Assembly (NCBI RefSeq): GCF_003991425.1
Contig: NZ_CP034346.1
Location: 5,121,501-5,185,500 of the forward strand
Direction: 5' to 3'
Source: Paenibacillus lutimineralis
Lineage (GTDB): Bacteria; Bacillota; Bacilli; Paenibacillales; Paenibacillaceae
Length of the DNA: 64,000 nucleotides
Below the pieces are notes generated by a model. That model was given only the letters and a program-made list of their open reading frames with translations. It had not been told where the DNA came from and searched no databases. Positions 44,005 to 55,596 of the stretch are shown here, piece by piece. The number at the start of each line of letters is the position of its first letter. Positions within the stretch are counted from its first letter, which is position 1. The position numbers and the translations under genes are program-made.

Positions 44005-45311
44005 GCTATCATATCCTCCTCTTTATAAGATCTGGTGCGGCGGTAGCTAATAATTGATAAGGTAGCGATGATTAGGAAGATAATGATACCAATCACCGAC
44101 GCGAAGCTGTATTGCGATTGATTCAAGGCCAGCTTGTAAAGCCAGGTCACCAACAAATCCGTATGCCCGGCGTATTGGTAATTCGAATTGACCGGGTTAC
44201 CGTCCGTCATGAGATAGACGACATTGAAATTATTTATATTTCCAGCAAATTGCATAATTAGAATAGGCGCCGTCGAGAACAACACCATCGGCATCGTAAT
44301 GGAGCGGAATTTCTGGAACGAGTTCGCTCCATCAACATCAGCCGCTTCGTACAAATCCCTCGGAATCGTCGTCAGCACCCCGATAGCCAATATCATCGTT
44401 ACTGGGATACCGATCCACATATTAACAAGAACGAGTGTGACCCTTGCCCAGATCGGATCTGTAAGCCATGGTATTCCATCAAAGCCGATCCAGCGCATGA
44501 TTTCGTTAACCGGGCCAAACTTGTTGTTAAACATATTCCGCATCACGAGCAGAGAGATCATGCTTGGAATCGCGAACGGAATGATCATAACCGTACGCCA
44601 GAACATCTTGAAGCGAATGCGGGGCTGTTGAATCAGTACTGCGATTAGGATACCGCCAATATAAGTCGTTGCCGTAGCCAGAATGGCCCAGATAACCGTC
44701 CAAAGCAGGACGCCGAAAAACGTGTTACTCCACACCTTCAGGCTGACCAGCTTGACAAAATTGCTGAAGCCAACCCAGTCAATCAGATTGGCAGGTGGGA
44801 GAATCGGATCTGCATAATTTGTAAAGGCCAGCAAAATAGAGAAGATTAATGGAAGAATCGTCAAGAACAGAACCGTGACGGTAGGTAGCGCAAGTACGAG
44901 ATAAGCAAAGTTTTTCTGATTTATAAGCTGAAGCGACTGTCGAAAGTTATTCGGGGCAATCCCCGCATCTCTTTCCTTCCCCACTTTGTAGGCATCCCTG
45001 ATATTCAGGGCGTATATCACACCGACGAGCAATAAAGATAAGGCCGCCATTAGCCCTTTGATCATAAGAAATATCGAGTGGTCGCCTTCGACCATCTTCG
45101 TAATTTTACCTACCTTCACCAATCCACTAGGTTGTTCTCCCAATGTAATAAGCCCCTTCAGGTAAGAAGAAAGTCCAATCACCGAAGATAAGTATATCGC
45201 AGCCAGGCCTGTCGCCAAGAACAAAATCCCTTTCATCCATTGCCGATTGTACAACTGTCCGAGACCCATAAAAAGAACCGACAGGGTGGTACTTATTGTC
45301 TTTCTTTGCAT
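44001..45311 (-). CDS. Maltodextrin-type ABC transporter permease, MalF type with N-terminal membrane extension
   Basis: 436 aa, longer than the about 300-aa permeases of the other clusters. The first about 115 residues add hydrophobic segments (LFMGLGQLYNRQWMKGILFLATGLAAIYL), as in Bacillus MalC/GanP-type proteins. EAA loop: RDLYEAADVDGANSFQKFRS. A strong GC-rich hairpin lies between it and the binding-protein gene. AGAGG is 11 bases before the ATG. Confidence 0.93.
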   Translation of the reverse strand: MQRKTISTTLSVLFMGLGQLYNRQWMKGILFLATGLAAIYLSSVIGLSSYLKGLITLGEQPSGLVKVGKITKMVEGDHSIFLMIKGLMAALSLLLVGVIYALNIRDAYKVGKERDAGIAPNNFRQSLQLINQKNFAYLVLALPTVTVLFLTILPLIFSILLAFTNYADPILPPANLIDWVGFSNFVKLVSLKVWSNTFFGVLLWTVIWAILATATTYIGGILIAVLIQQPRIRFKMFWRTVMIIPFAIPSMISLLVMRNMFNNKFGPVNEIMRWIGFDGIPWLTDPIWARVTLVLVNMWIGIPVTMILAIGVLTTIPRDLYEAADVDGANSFQKFRSITMPMVLFSTAPILIMQFAGNINNFNVVYLMTDGNPVNSNYQYAGHTDLLVTWLYKLALNQSQYSFASVIGIIIFLIIATLSIISYRRTRSYKEEDMIA

Positions 45312-45349
45312 GCGTTAAACAACCTCTTTTCTTGCGATTTGACTGACTT

Positions 45350-45375
45350 CACCCGACCGCCGTGGCGACCGGGTG
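45350..45375 (-). other. GC-rich stem-loop between malE-like and malF-like genes
   Basis: Twelve-bp arms (45350-45361 with 45364-45375, two mismatched positions) and no U-run. Suggests mRNA stabilisation or processing that favours lipoprotein over permease. Confidence 0.55.
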
Positions 45376-45394
45376 GTGTCTCTGAAAGATCGAA

Positions 45395-46723
45395 CTATTT
45401 GGATGAAATACTCGTCTTAATTGTATCGACCATCGTATCCAGTGTGGTCTTGACGTCCGCCTTTGGATCGTCCCAGATTGTTCTAAACGCCGCTTGAAGC
45501 GGATCCCATACCGCATTAATCTCCCCGATAGTCGGCATCGGCGTGGAGTGAGAGAACTGCTCAAAGAACCCACTGATTATCGGATCATTCTTAATTGTCG
45601 GGTCCTCTCCTGCTTCCTTGTTCGCTGGAATGGCTCCCGTCATCTGATAGTTCAACAGCTGGTTCTCCTTATTAGCCGCAAAGTTGGAGAAAAGGCGAGA
45701 AGCAATCGGATATTCGGTGTAAGAGTTAACAAAGTAAGCTTTTACGCCAGAGAATGAGTGAGATACTTCGCCGTTCGACATCGCTGGCAAGGGAGCCACT
45801 CCGAAGTTGACTTTGTCTTTGAATGCCGCTATCGACCATGGACCGTCGATATTCAAAGCCAACTTGCCTTCCTGGAACAACTGCGTCTTCACGTCATAGG
45901 ACACGTCTCCCGCGTTCATAGGGAGAATTTTTTTAAGACTCTTCAGCAGCTCGAAACCTTGAACTGCTCCTTCGTTATTCAAACCGATATCGGTCAGATC
46001 GGTGTTATCATTACCGAAGAAGTAGCCTCCGAGCGTGCTAACGAATGGATAGGTATAATACCCAACGAACTCCCACATAATGGCGTATTTATTTTGCTTG
46101 GTATCCGTGTAAGTCTCCGCGAAGCTTATAATTTCGTCCCAAGTTTTCGGAGCTTCAGGGAAGATGTCTTTGTTATAGTACATGGCGTACGTCTCAACCG
46201 ATTTTGGATAGCCGTACAGAACTCCATCATAAGATACTGCTTTGATTGCGGAATCCTCCATGACAGCGCGTGTCTCATCCTCGAACAAATCGTTAGGCAG
46301 CAGAAGCCCTGCTTTAACCGCTTGGGCGATCTGATCATGAGGCATTGTAAGGACGTCTGCAGCAAGCTTCGATGGTCCGTCAGTTGCTAGACGGGTGCCC
46401 TGATCCCCGCCGGCAACGACTTCCAGCTTGACCGGCACTCCATACTGCTTTTCGAATTCGGCCGCGATTTTCTCCATATACTCCACTTGCTCTTGAGATT
46501 CCCATACCGTCAACTTGGCTCCAGGTTCCGGTAGATACTCTTCTTCGTTCTCGGTAGAAGCCGGAGGCGTATCCGATGTGTTAGATGGTTGTGAACTGTT
46601 CGGGCTTGAATTGCCTCCGTTGCTGCCCCCGCATGCCGATAGACTAAGAACCAACACTACACTAACCAGACCCATAACCCATTGTCGCAACTTCGCTTTT
46701 TGTTTCAACCTCACATTGTCCAC
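45395..46723 (-). CDS. Maltodextrin-type solute-binding lipoprotein (MalE/CycB-like)
   Basis: 442 aa. Lipobox LSAC (Cys31) follows a hydrophobic core; a Gly/Asn/Ser/Pro linker ends at LPEPGAKLTVWESQEQVEYM, and ADVLTMPHDQIAQAVKAGLL plus FQEGKLALNIDGPWSIAAF are classic MalE-family stretches. The start is uncertain: GTG 46723 or GTG 46714, the latter 8 bases after AAAGGG. First gene of the importer operon. Upstream are a leader hairpin and a cre-like site; no local regulator gene is present. Confidence 0.93.
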   Translation of the reverse strand: MDNVRLKQKAKLRQWVMGLVSVVLVLSLSACGGSNGGNSSPNSSQPSNTSDTPPASTENEEEYLPEPGAKLTVWESQEQVEYMEKIAAEFEKQYGVPVKLEVVAGGDQGTRLATDGPSKLAADVLTMPHDQIAQAVKAGLLLPNDLFEDETRAVMEDSAIKAVSYDGVLYGYPKSVETYAMYYNKDIFPEAPKTWDEIISFAETYTDTKQNKYAIMWEFVGYYTYPFVSTLGGYFFGNDNTDLTDIGLNNEGAVQGFELLKSLKKILPMNAGDVSYDVKTQLFQEGKLALNIDGPWSIAAFKDKVNFGVAPLPAMSNGEVSHSFSGVKAYFVNSYTEYPIASRLFSNFAANKENQLLNYQMTGAIPANKEAGEDPTIKNDPIISGFFEQFSHSTPMPTIGEINAVWDPLQAAFRTIWDDPKADVKTTLDTMVDTIKTSISSK

Positions 46724-46817
46724 CCTTTCTTGATTTAGTTTCTTTTTCTTTGTGCAAACGTTATACCAAGTTTGTAAAAAATACCTCTACCCACTAACTC
46801 CTTGTGGCTATAAAAAA

Positions 46818-46863
46818 AAGAGTACAACTCTCTACAAATCGAATGATTGTCGAGGTTGTACCC
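46818..46863 (-). terminator. Intrinsic-terminator hairpin in the 5' leader of the malE-like gene
   Basis: On the minus strand GGGTACAACCTC (complement of 46852-46863) pairs with GAGAGTTGTACTC (from 46821), about 9-11 bp, then an eight-base U-run interrupted once. It lies about 95 bases before the malE-like start and downstream of the cre-like site, so transcripts starting at or above the cre-like site must read through it. Confidence 0.7.
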
Positions 46864-46946
46864 TTGGGTAGCAGCGCCTTTAAATTGTCTCAAGCGGTTG
46901 TATTCTCCACTAGAACTATTAAGACACTTTCATCATAAGCTTAACG

Positions 46947-46960
46947 AGAAAACGTTTGCA
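46947..46960. promoter_or_regulatory. cre-like site in the maltodextrin divergent region
   Basis: TGCAAACGTTTTCT on the minus strand fits the CcpA cre consensus except at one degenerate position. It lies in the 528-base gap between the divergent malE-like and cyclomaltodextrinase genes; CcpA repression of the importer is inferred. Confidence 0.65.
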
Positions 46961-47123
46961 AATGTGGGAATCGAGGTAATTTAGCGTAATATCGTAGAAA
47001 TTTATTAAAAACATCAACTTTTCCTCCGTTATAGTCCAATATCTCCCTTTTTCTCTTAATTACTCACTAAAAAATAATTATTATAAATAAATACCTGTCC
47101 GCCAAGCCAACTTGTTAAAGCTG

Positions 47124-47152
47124 TTGCCAACATGGAAACCATGTGTTAAGAT
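47124..47152 (+). promoter_or_regulatory. Promoter of the cyclomaltodextrinase gene with a palindrome in the spacer
   Basis: -35 TTGCCA (47124-47129), 17-base spacer, -10 TAAGAT (47147-47152). The spacer contains the perfect dyad ACATGG-AAA-CCATGT (47130-47144), placed where a repressor would block polymerase. Confidence 0.6.
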
Positions 47153-47181
47153 GGGGGAAATTTAAAGGCAATGAAACTTTC

Positions 47182-47220
47182 GGGTTCAACCTCGGTTTAT
47201 TCAGAGGTTGGACCTTTTTT
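47182..47220 (+). terminator. Intrinsic-terminator hairpin in the 5' leader of the cyclomaltodextrinase gene
   Basis: GGGTTCAACCTC pairs with GAGGTTGGACCT (47182-47193 with 47204-47215; 11-12 bp with wobbles) and is followed by T6 ending at 47220. It lies 30 bases downstream of the promoter -10 and 32 bases before the ATG, an attenuator position. Its left arm resembles that of the divergent malE-like leader hairpin (GGGT.CAACCTCG). Confidence 0.75.
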
Positions 47221-47251
47221 GCGTTCTCTTGCCTGAAGGAGGCCATCATTA

Positions 47252-49048
47252 ATGATTGAACTGGAAGCGATATATCATCGCAGCGGACTGAATTGGTCCT
47301 ATGCCTATAACGAATCGACAGTGCACATCCGTCTGCGCACGAAGCGCGGCAATGTGGCCCAGGCGCAGCTCGAGTGTGGTGACAAATACAACTGGGATAA
47401 ATATAACGAATCCATTGCCATGGAACAGTTCGCTTCAGACGGCCTATTCGATTACTGGCAAGCCGTTATATCACCACGGTTTCGGCGGGTCGTCTATTAT
47501 TTTGCCCTCTATGGGGAAGCGGGAGAGACCGTCTATTTTCTGGAGAAGGGATTCTTTGATACGCCTCCAACGATTCTTTATGAGGGGCTGTTCGATTTCC
47601 CTTATCTGAGCCCTGAGGATGTTCACTCCCCGCCAGAATGGGTCAAGGAAGCGGTCTTCTACCAGATCTTCCCCGAGCGATTCGCCAAGGGCGACCCATC
47701 CATCGACCCGGAAGGGGTGCTAGAATGGGGCGATGTGCCAAGCCCAACCAATTTTTTTGGCGGCGATTTGCAAGGCGTGCTTGATAATCTGGATTATCTT
47801 GTTGAGTTGGGAATCAACGCGATCTATTTCAATCCGTTGTTCTCCGCGACCACTAATCACAAGTACGACACGAAAGATTATATGCTTGTCGATCCACAAT
47901 TCGGCACGAATGAGAAGCTGAAGGAACTGGTTAACGCCTGTCATAACCGGGGGATTCGGGTACTGTTGGACGGCGTCTTCAACCATTGCGGGCACACGTT
48001 TCCGCCCTTTGTTGATGTTCAGCAGAACGGACCCGCATCCCGCTATGCCGACTGGTTCCATATCAGGGATTGGCCGCTCAAGGAGGAGGACGGCATTCCG
48101 AACTATGCCACCTTCGGCTTCGAACCGATCATGCCGAAGCTGAACACAGGCAATGAGAAGGTCAAGGCCTATCTACTGGAGGTCGGGCGGTATTGGATCG
48201 GCGAGTTAGGGCTGGACGGCTGGCGTCTCGACGTGGCCAACGAGGTGGACCGCCAGTTCTGGCGTGAGTTCCGTCGCGAGATCAAGAGGGCGAACCCGGA
48301 CGCCTACCTTCTCGGAGAAATTATGCATGATGCGATGCCGTGGCTTCAGGGTGATCAGTTTGATGCTGTGATGAATTACCCGTTCACCAACATCGTGCTT
48401 GATTTCTTCGCCAGAAGATGTGCCGACGCCAATCAGTTTGCCCAACGTATAAACACCCAGTTGGCCAGCTTCCCTCAGCAAGTTACCGAGGCGGCGTTTA
48501 ACCTACTAGGCAGCCACGATACCGTCAGGCTATTGACGCTATGCGGCGGCAATAAGCGGCTAATGAAACTGGCAGTACTGTTCCAACTGACCTTTCTAGG
48601 AGCTCCCTGCATCTACTACGGGGATGAGATCGGCCTCGACGGAGAGCATGATCCCTACAACCGTAAATGCATGGAGTGGGACCCCGGTAAGCAGGATCGA
48701 GAGCTGCTGGGCTTCTTCCGCCGCCTTATCGCCATGCGCAAAGCTCACCCTGCATTACGCGGTAGCGGCCTACGCTTTCTGACAGTCACCGGGCACCCTC
48801 AGTTGCTCGCTTACGAACGACGCGACGAACAGGACCGCTTTCTGCTGCTCCTGAACAATAACGAGACCGAATGCTCCGTCACCCTGCAGAGCAGCGGGAT
48901 GAACAGAATGTGGCTGGATGCCTGCAGCGATGCCGATGTCCAGAGAGACGAGGGGACGATGCAAGTGGTACTCCCTGACTTTGGATACGCCATCCTGCAT
49001 ATTTCTGCTGATACTGGCAGCGACGCAATCCTTCTATCCGCTCGTTAG
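47252..49048 (+). CDS. Cyclomaltodextrinase / neopullulanase (GH13_20)
   Basis: 598-aa cytoplasmic enzyme that opens and hydrolyses cyclodextrins, pullulan and maltodextrins. N-terminal CBM34-type domain (1-125), then the TIM barrel: DGVFNHCG (region I), [10 protein letters not shown] with nucleophile Asp327, LLGEIMHD with acid/base Glu356, and LLGSHDTVR with Asp423; an all-beta C domain closes the protein. No signal peptide. GAAGGAGG precedes the ATG. With the importer and secreted CGTase it completes a starch-to-cyclodextrin-to-glucose route. Confidence 0.93.
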   Translation: MIELEAIYHRSGLNWSYAYNESTVHIRLRTKRGNVAQAQLECGDKYNWDKYNESIAMEQFASDGLFDYWQAVISPRFRRVVYYFALYGEAGETVYFLEKGFFDTPPTILYEGLFDFPYLSPEDVHSPPEWVKEAVFYQIFPERFAKGDPSIDPEGVLEWGDVPSPTNFFGGDLQGVLDNLDYLVELGINAIYFNPLFSATTNHKYDTKDYMLVDPQFGTNEKLKELVNACHNRGIRVLLDGVFNHCGHTFPPFVDVQQNGPASRYADWFHIRDWPLKEEDGIPNYATFGFEPIMPKLNTGNEKVKAYLLEVGRYWIGELGLDGWRLDVANEVDRQFWREFRREIKRANPDAYLLGEIMHDAMPWLQGDQFDAVMNYPFTNIVLDFFARRCADANQFAQRINTQLASFPQQVTEAAFNLLGSHDTVRLLTLCGGNKRLMKLAVLFQLTFLGAPCIYYGDEIGLDGEHDPYNRKCMEWDPGKQDRELLGFFRRLIAMRKAHPALRGSGLRFLTVTGHPQLLAYERRDEQDRFLLLLNNNETECSVTLQSSGMNRMWLDACSDADVQRDEGTMQVVLPDFGYAILHISADTGSDAILLSAR

Positions 49049-49108
49049 AACTCGTTCCAGACCCGGTGTTACCCAGCACTGTAGTCCAAAACTTTTTACT
49101 GTTAGTAT

Positions 49109-49137
49109 TTGACAAAAATAGAATGGCCATTTAAAAT
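49109..49137 (+). promoter_or_regulatory. Promoter of the CGTase gene
   Basis: Consensus -35 TTGACA (49109-49114), 17-base spacer, -10 TAAAAT (49132-49137). The spacer holds the palindrome AATGGCCATT (49122-49131). The predicted leader is about 240 bases long. Confidence 0.7.
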
Positions 49138-49235
49138 GAAGGCGCATTCTTGTTTTTATTCTGCAAAGCTGGGCAAGGGTGCCGATCTACAATTTGAGGG
49201 CGCTGCTTTCCTGATCATATTCCGAAATCAGGAAC

Positions 49236-49269
49236 AACCCCGTAATCTTCAAACGAAGATTGCGGGGTT
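49236..49269 (+). terminator. Long stem-loop in the CGTase leader / after the cyclomaltodextrinase gene
   Basis: 15-bp stem (49236-49250 with 49255-49269, one wobble) with a 4-base loop, followed by a weak T stretch (ATTTG). It could end readthrough from the gene at 47252 and, since it lies after the CGTase promoter, could also act as an attenuator for CGTase. The rest of 49049-49384 shows no gene. Confidence 0.6.
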
Positions 49270-49384
49270 ATTTGCATTGGCGGCGAGAAAGGAGGAGGCC
49301 GACTACATTCAGTGCTTGGCTTGGTGTCCATGGTAGTGTGTACCTGCAGAAACAGTATAAAAAGCTTGAAAGGCGGTTTGATCA

Positions 49385-51544
49385 ATGAAACGGATGATTA
49401 AAAAATCAATTATCACACTGCTTGCTTCCACCTGTCTCTTTACAGCATGGCTCGCTCCGTCTTTTGCTGTTCCTACGGCAAACGCCGCTCCCGATACATC
49501 GGTTCTGAACAAGCAAGGGTTCTCCACCGATGTCATGTATCAGATCGTTACCGACCGCTTCGCGGACGGAGATCCTTCCAACAATCCGTCCGGTGCGGCA
49601 TTTTCTCCGGGCTGCACGAATCTTAAGCTATACTGCGGCGGAGACTGGCAGGGAATCATCGATAAAATCACCGACGGCTATTTTGCGGGAATGGGCATCA
49701 GCGCGCTGTGGATCTCCCAGCCTGTAGAAAATATATACAGCATCATCGACTACTCCGGCGTAAACAACACGGCTTACCATGGCTATTGGGCTCGCGATTT
49801 CAAACGGACAAATCCGGCGTTTGGCAGCATGAGCGATTTTCAGGAACTGATCGACACCGCTCATGCCCATAATATTAAAATTATTATCGATTTTGCGCCG
49901 AATCACACTTCACCGGCTTCCGAGACGCAGCCCTCCTTCGCCGAAAACGGGCGGCTGTACGATAATGGCAGCCTGATCGCCGGTTACACTGGGGATACGA
50001 ACGGAATTTTCCATCATAATCAGGGAACGGATTTTTCATCGCTAGAAGATGGCATTTATCGTAATCTGTATGATTTGGCTGACATCAATCACCACAACAA
50101 CAAAACAGACGTCTACTTCAAGGAGGCCATCAAGCTTTGGCTGGATATGGGCATCGACGGCATCCGCGTAGATGCGGTAAAGCATATGCCGGAAGGCTGG
50201 CAGAAGAACTGGGTAGCTTACATTTCGGGATATAAGCCGGTGTTTACCTTCGGCGAATGGTTCCTCGGAGTCGGCGAGAATGATCCGAGCAACGTCAGCT
50301 TCGCCAATGAATCGGGCATGAGTCTGCTGGATTTTCGATTCGGGCAAAAGGTACGCCAGGTATTCCGCGACAACACTGACAATATGTACGGCTTGAACAG
50401 CATACTTGCAGGAACCGCAGCCGATTACACGCATATTCAAGACCAGGTCACATTCATTGACAATCATGATATGGACCGCTTCAAGCTCGGTAACAATAAC
50501 CGCCGCCTGGAGCAGGCACTGGCCTTTACGCTTACCTCGCGCGGTGTTCCGGCTATTTATTACGGTACGGAGCAATACATGGCGGGCAACGGTGATCCGG
50601 CAAACCGCGCCTTCATGAGCAGCTTCTCGACGGCTACCACAGCCTATAAAGTCATCGGCAAGCTGGCGCCGCTTCGCAAGTCCAATCCGGCTATTGCTTA
50701 CGGCAATACCCAGGAGCGCTGGATCAATAACGATGTTTATGTTTACGAGCGGAAATTCGGCAGCAGCACCACGCTGGTTGCCATTAACCGCAGTGAGACT
50801 GCCGCCGCATCGATTACCGGCCTACAGACATCACTCCCTGCCGGCACCTACGCGGATATGCTGGGAGGATTGCTCGATGGCAACGGCATAACGGTCGGCA
50901 CTACGGGCTCCGTAACGGCCTTCAACCTGCCGGCCGGAGCCGCTGCCGTATGGCAATTTACCGCTGACGAGACGGCTCCGATCATCGGCAATATCGGACC
51001 CGATCTGGGGACAGCCGGCACGAAACTGACGATCGATGGGCGGGGCTTTGGCGATACCAAAGGAACCGTCTACTTCGGTACAACGGCGGTCTCTGGAAGC
51101 CAGATCATTCAGTGGGAGGATTCCCAGATTCAAGTGATCGTTCCGGCGGCTACACCCGGCACGCATAACGTGAAGGTTCGTAGCGCCTCCTCCGTAGAGA
51201 GCAACAGCTATAAAAGCTTCAACTTGCTGACGGGGAATCAGGTGTCGGTCCGCTTCATCGTGAACCATGCCAGCACCGTATACGGCGAGAATGTCTATCT
51301 GACAGGCAATACTGCCGAGCTCGGCAACTGGGACCCGAACAAGGCGATCGGCCCGTTATTCAATCAGATCATAGCCGCCTACCCGTCCTGGTACTATGAT
51401 GTCAGTGTGCCTGTCGGAACGGAGCTGCAATTCAAATTCATCAAAAAGAACGGTAATGCTGTCACCTGGGAAGGCGGAGCCAATCACAGTTATATAACAC
51501 CAGCCAGCGGTGTCGGCACTGTTGTAGTCGACTGGCAGCCGTAA
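49385..51544 (+). CDS. cgt: Cyclomaltodextrin glucanotransferase (CGTase), secreted
   Basis: 719-aa precursor that converts starch to cyclodextrins outside the cell. Signal peptide about 34 residues (cleavage ANA-APDTS). Numbering minus 34 matches Bacillus circulans CGTase: Asp263 (mature 229, RVDAVKHMP), Glu291 (257, FGEWFLG), Asp362 (328, [10 protein letters not shown]) and the cyclisation residue Tyr229 (195, NLYDLAD). Domain order A/B, C, an IPT/TIG-type D ([20 protein letters not shown]) and a C-terminal CBM20 E domain ([21 protein letters not shown]). Full length. Followed by a perfect hairpin. Confidence 0.97.
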   Translation: MKRMIKKSIITLLASTCLFTAWLAPSFAVPTANAAPDTSVLNKQGFSTDVMYQIVTDRFADGDPSNNPSGAAFSPGCTNLKLYCGGDWQGIIDKITDGYFAGMGISALWISQPVENIYSIIDYSGVNNTAYHGYWARDFKRTNPAFGSMSDFQELIDTAHAHNIKIIIDFAPNHTSPASETQPSFAENGRLYDNGSLIAGYTGDTNGIFHHNQGTDFSSLEDGIYRNLYDLADINHHNNKTDVYFKEAIKLWLDMGIDGIRVDAVKHMPEGWQKNWVAYISGYKPVFTFGEWFLGVGENDPSNVSFANESGMSLLDFRFGQKVRQVFRDNTDNMYGLNSILAGTAADYTHIQDQVTFIDNHDMDRFKLGNNNRRLEQALAFTLTSRGVPAIYYGTEQYMAGNGDPANRAFMSSFSTATTAYKVIGKLAPLRKSNPAIAYGNTQERWINNDVYVYERKFGSSTTLVAINRSETAAASITGLQTSLPAGTYADMLGGLLDGNGITVGTTGSVTAFNLPAGAAAVWQFTADETAPIIGNIGPDLGTAGTKLTIDGRGFGDTKGTVYFGTTAVSGSQIIQWEDSQIQVIVPAATPGTHNVKVRSASSVESNSYKSFNLLTGNQVSVRFIVNHASTVYGENVYLTGNTAELGNWDPNKAIGPLFNQIIAAYPSWYYDVSVPVGTELQFKFIKKNGNAVTWEGGANHSYITPASGVGTVVVDWQP

Positions 51545-51563
51545 ACCCTAACTCAAGAGCTCA

Positions 51564-51599
51564 AAGGTCCAGCCGGGGGCATCCCCTTGGCTGGACCTT
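51564..51599 (+). terminator. Terminator hairpin after CGTase
   Basis: Perfect 11-bp stem (51564-51574 with 51589-51599); only two T follow. It is 20 bases after the CGTase stop and stands in the converging gap with lacZ. Confidence 0.65.
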
Positions 51600-51687
51600 A
51601 ATTGAAATCAAATGATTTATTAGTAAAATATCATAGTTCTCTAACTATCGGCATTCCCCTAAACTGATAAACAGCAAAATATCATGA

Positions 51688-54735
<3,048 letters not shown>

Positions 54736-54789
54736 TCATCCTTTCCTCCGAATCATAAGATAACAACTGCAAGCCTTTAACGAAACGGA

Positions 54790-55596
54790 CTAAAGAAACT
54801 TGTTTCGATAATCGGTTGGTGTTAAACCATAATGCTTCTTGAAGCTATCCCGGAAATGATCCTGATCTGTATATCCGATCTGATCACAGATCTCATAAAT
54901 TTTGATCGTCGGATCCTTAAGGAGCTTAACCGATGCTTCCATCCGTATCTGGATAATAGCATGGTTCAATGTCGTGCCAGTCACCTCCTTGAACACCTGG
55001 TTCAAATATTTTTCACTCAATCCAACATGGGAGGCAATATCGTTTAAGGTCAGGCTTCGCTTCATGTAATGAGCCAAAACATATTCAAGAGCCTGATCCA
55101 CCAGCTTTTTCTTTTTTACATTTCCGCCTATGCTGTTTAGTGGCATTTGACCTGATAGATTGGGGAGCTGCTCTCTCACCAATTGCTCCGCCATAGCAAG
55201 CCCATTGCGCTCCTCTTCTTCCTTGCGAAGCTGGGCAACGGCAAGCCCTACCACTCGTTGAATCTGCTCCGGGTCTACCGGCTTCAAGACGTAATCCAGC
55301 ACTTGCAATGAGATCGCCTTGCGGGCATACTCAAATTCATTCAAGCCTGACAGTATAATGCATTTCATATCCGGATACCGCTGCAGCACACCTATGATCA
55401 GCTCGATGCCATTCACCTTTGGCATACTAATATCCGTTAATAGAATATGGGGAGCAAGGACATCCAGTTGTTCCAGAACCTCCTCACCGTTACTCAGTGC
55501 TCCGACGACCTCTACCTCAAGCGCACGCCAATCAATGGAGCGAACAATGGCTTCTCGAACAGTCCTTACATCTTCTGCTACCAGCAGCTTATACAT
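54790..55596 (-). CDS. Two-component response regulator, YesN type
   Basis: 268 aa, compact version: receiver domain with Asp55 (LLTDISMPK), short linker, and AraC HTH (LTLNDIASHVGLSEKYLNQVF, then YEICDQIGYTDQDHFRDSF, ending DYRNKFL). It overlaps the kinase gene by one base. It is the probable ligand of the three 21-bp-period repeat elements upstream of the galactoside transcription units. Confidence 0.93.
   Translation of the reverse strand: MYKLLVAEDVRTVREAIVRSIDWRALEVEVVGALSNGEEVLEQLDVLAPHILLTDISMPKVNGIELIIGVLQRYPDMKCIILSGLNEFEYARKAISLQVLDYVLKPVDPEQIQRVVGLAVAQLRKEEEERNGLAMAEQLVREQLPNLSGQMPLNSIGGNVKKKKLVDQALEYVLAHYMKRSLTLNDIASHVGLSEKYLNQVFKEVTGTTLNHAIIQIRMEASVKLLKDPTIKIYEICDQIGYTDQDHFRDSFKKHYGLTPTDYRNKFL

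Noticed and set aside
46818..47220. A small RNA gene in the maltodextrin intergenic region
   Set aside because: Two oppositely directed leader hairpins explain the structures; no separate promoter for a small RNA between them was convincing.
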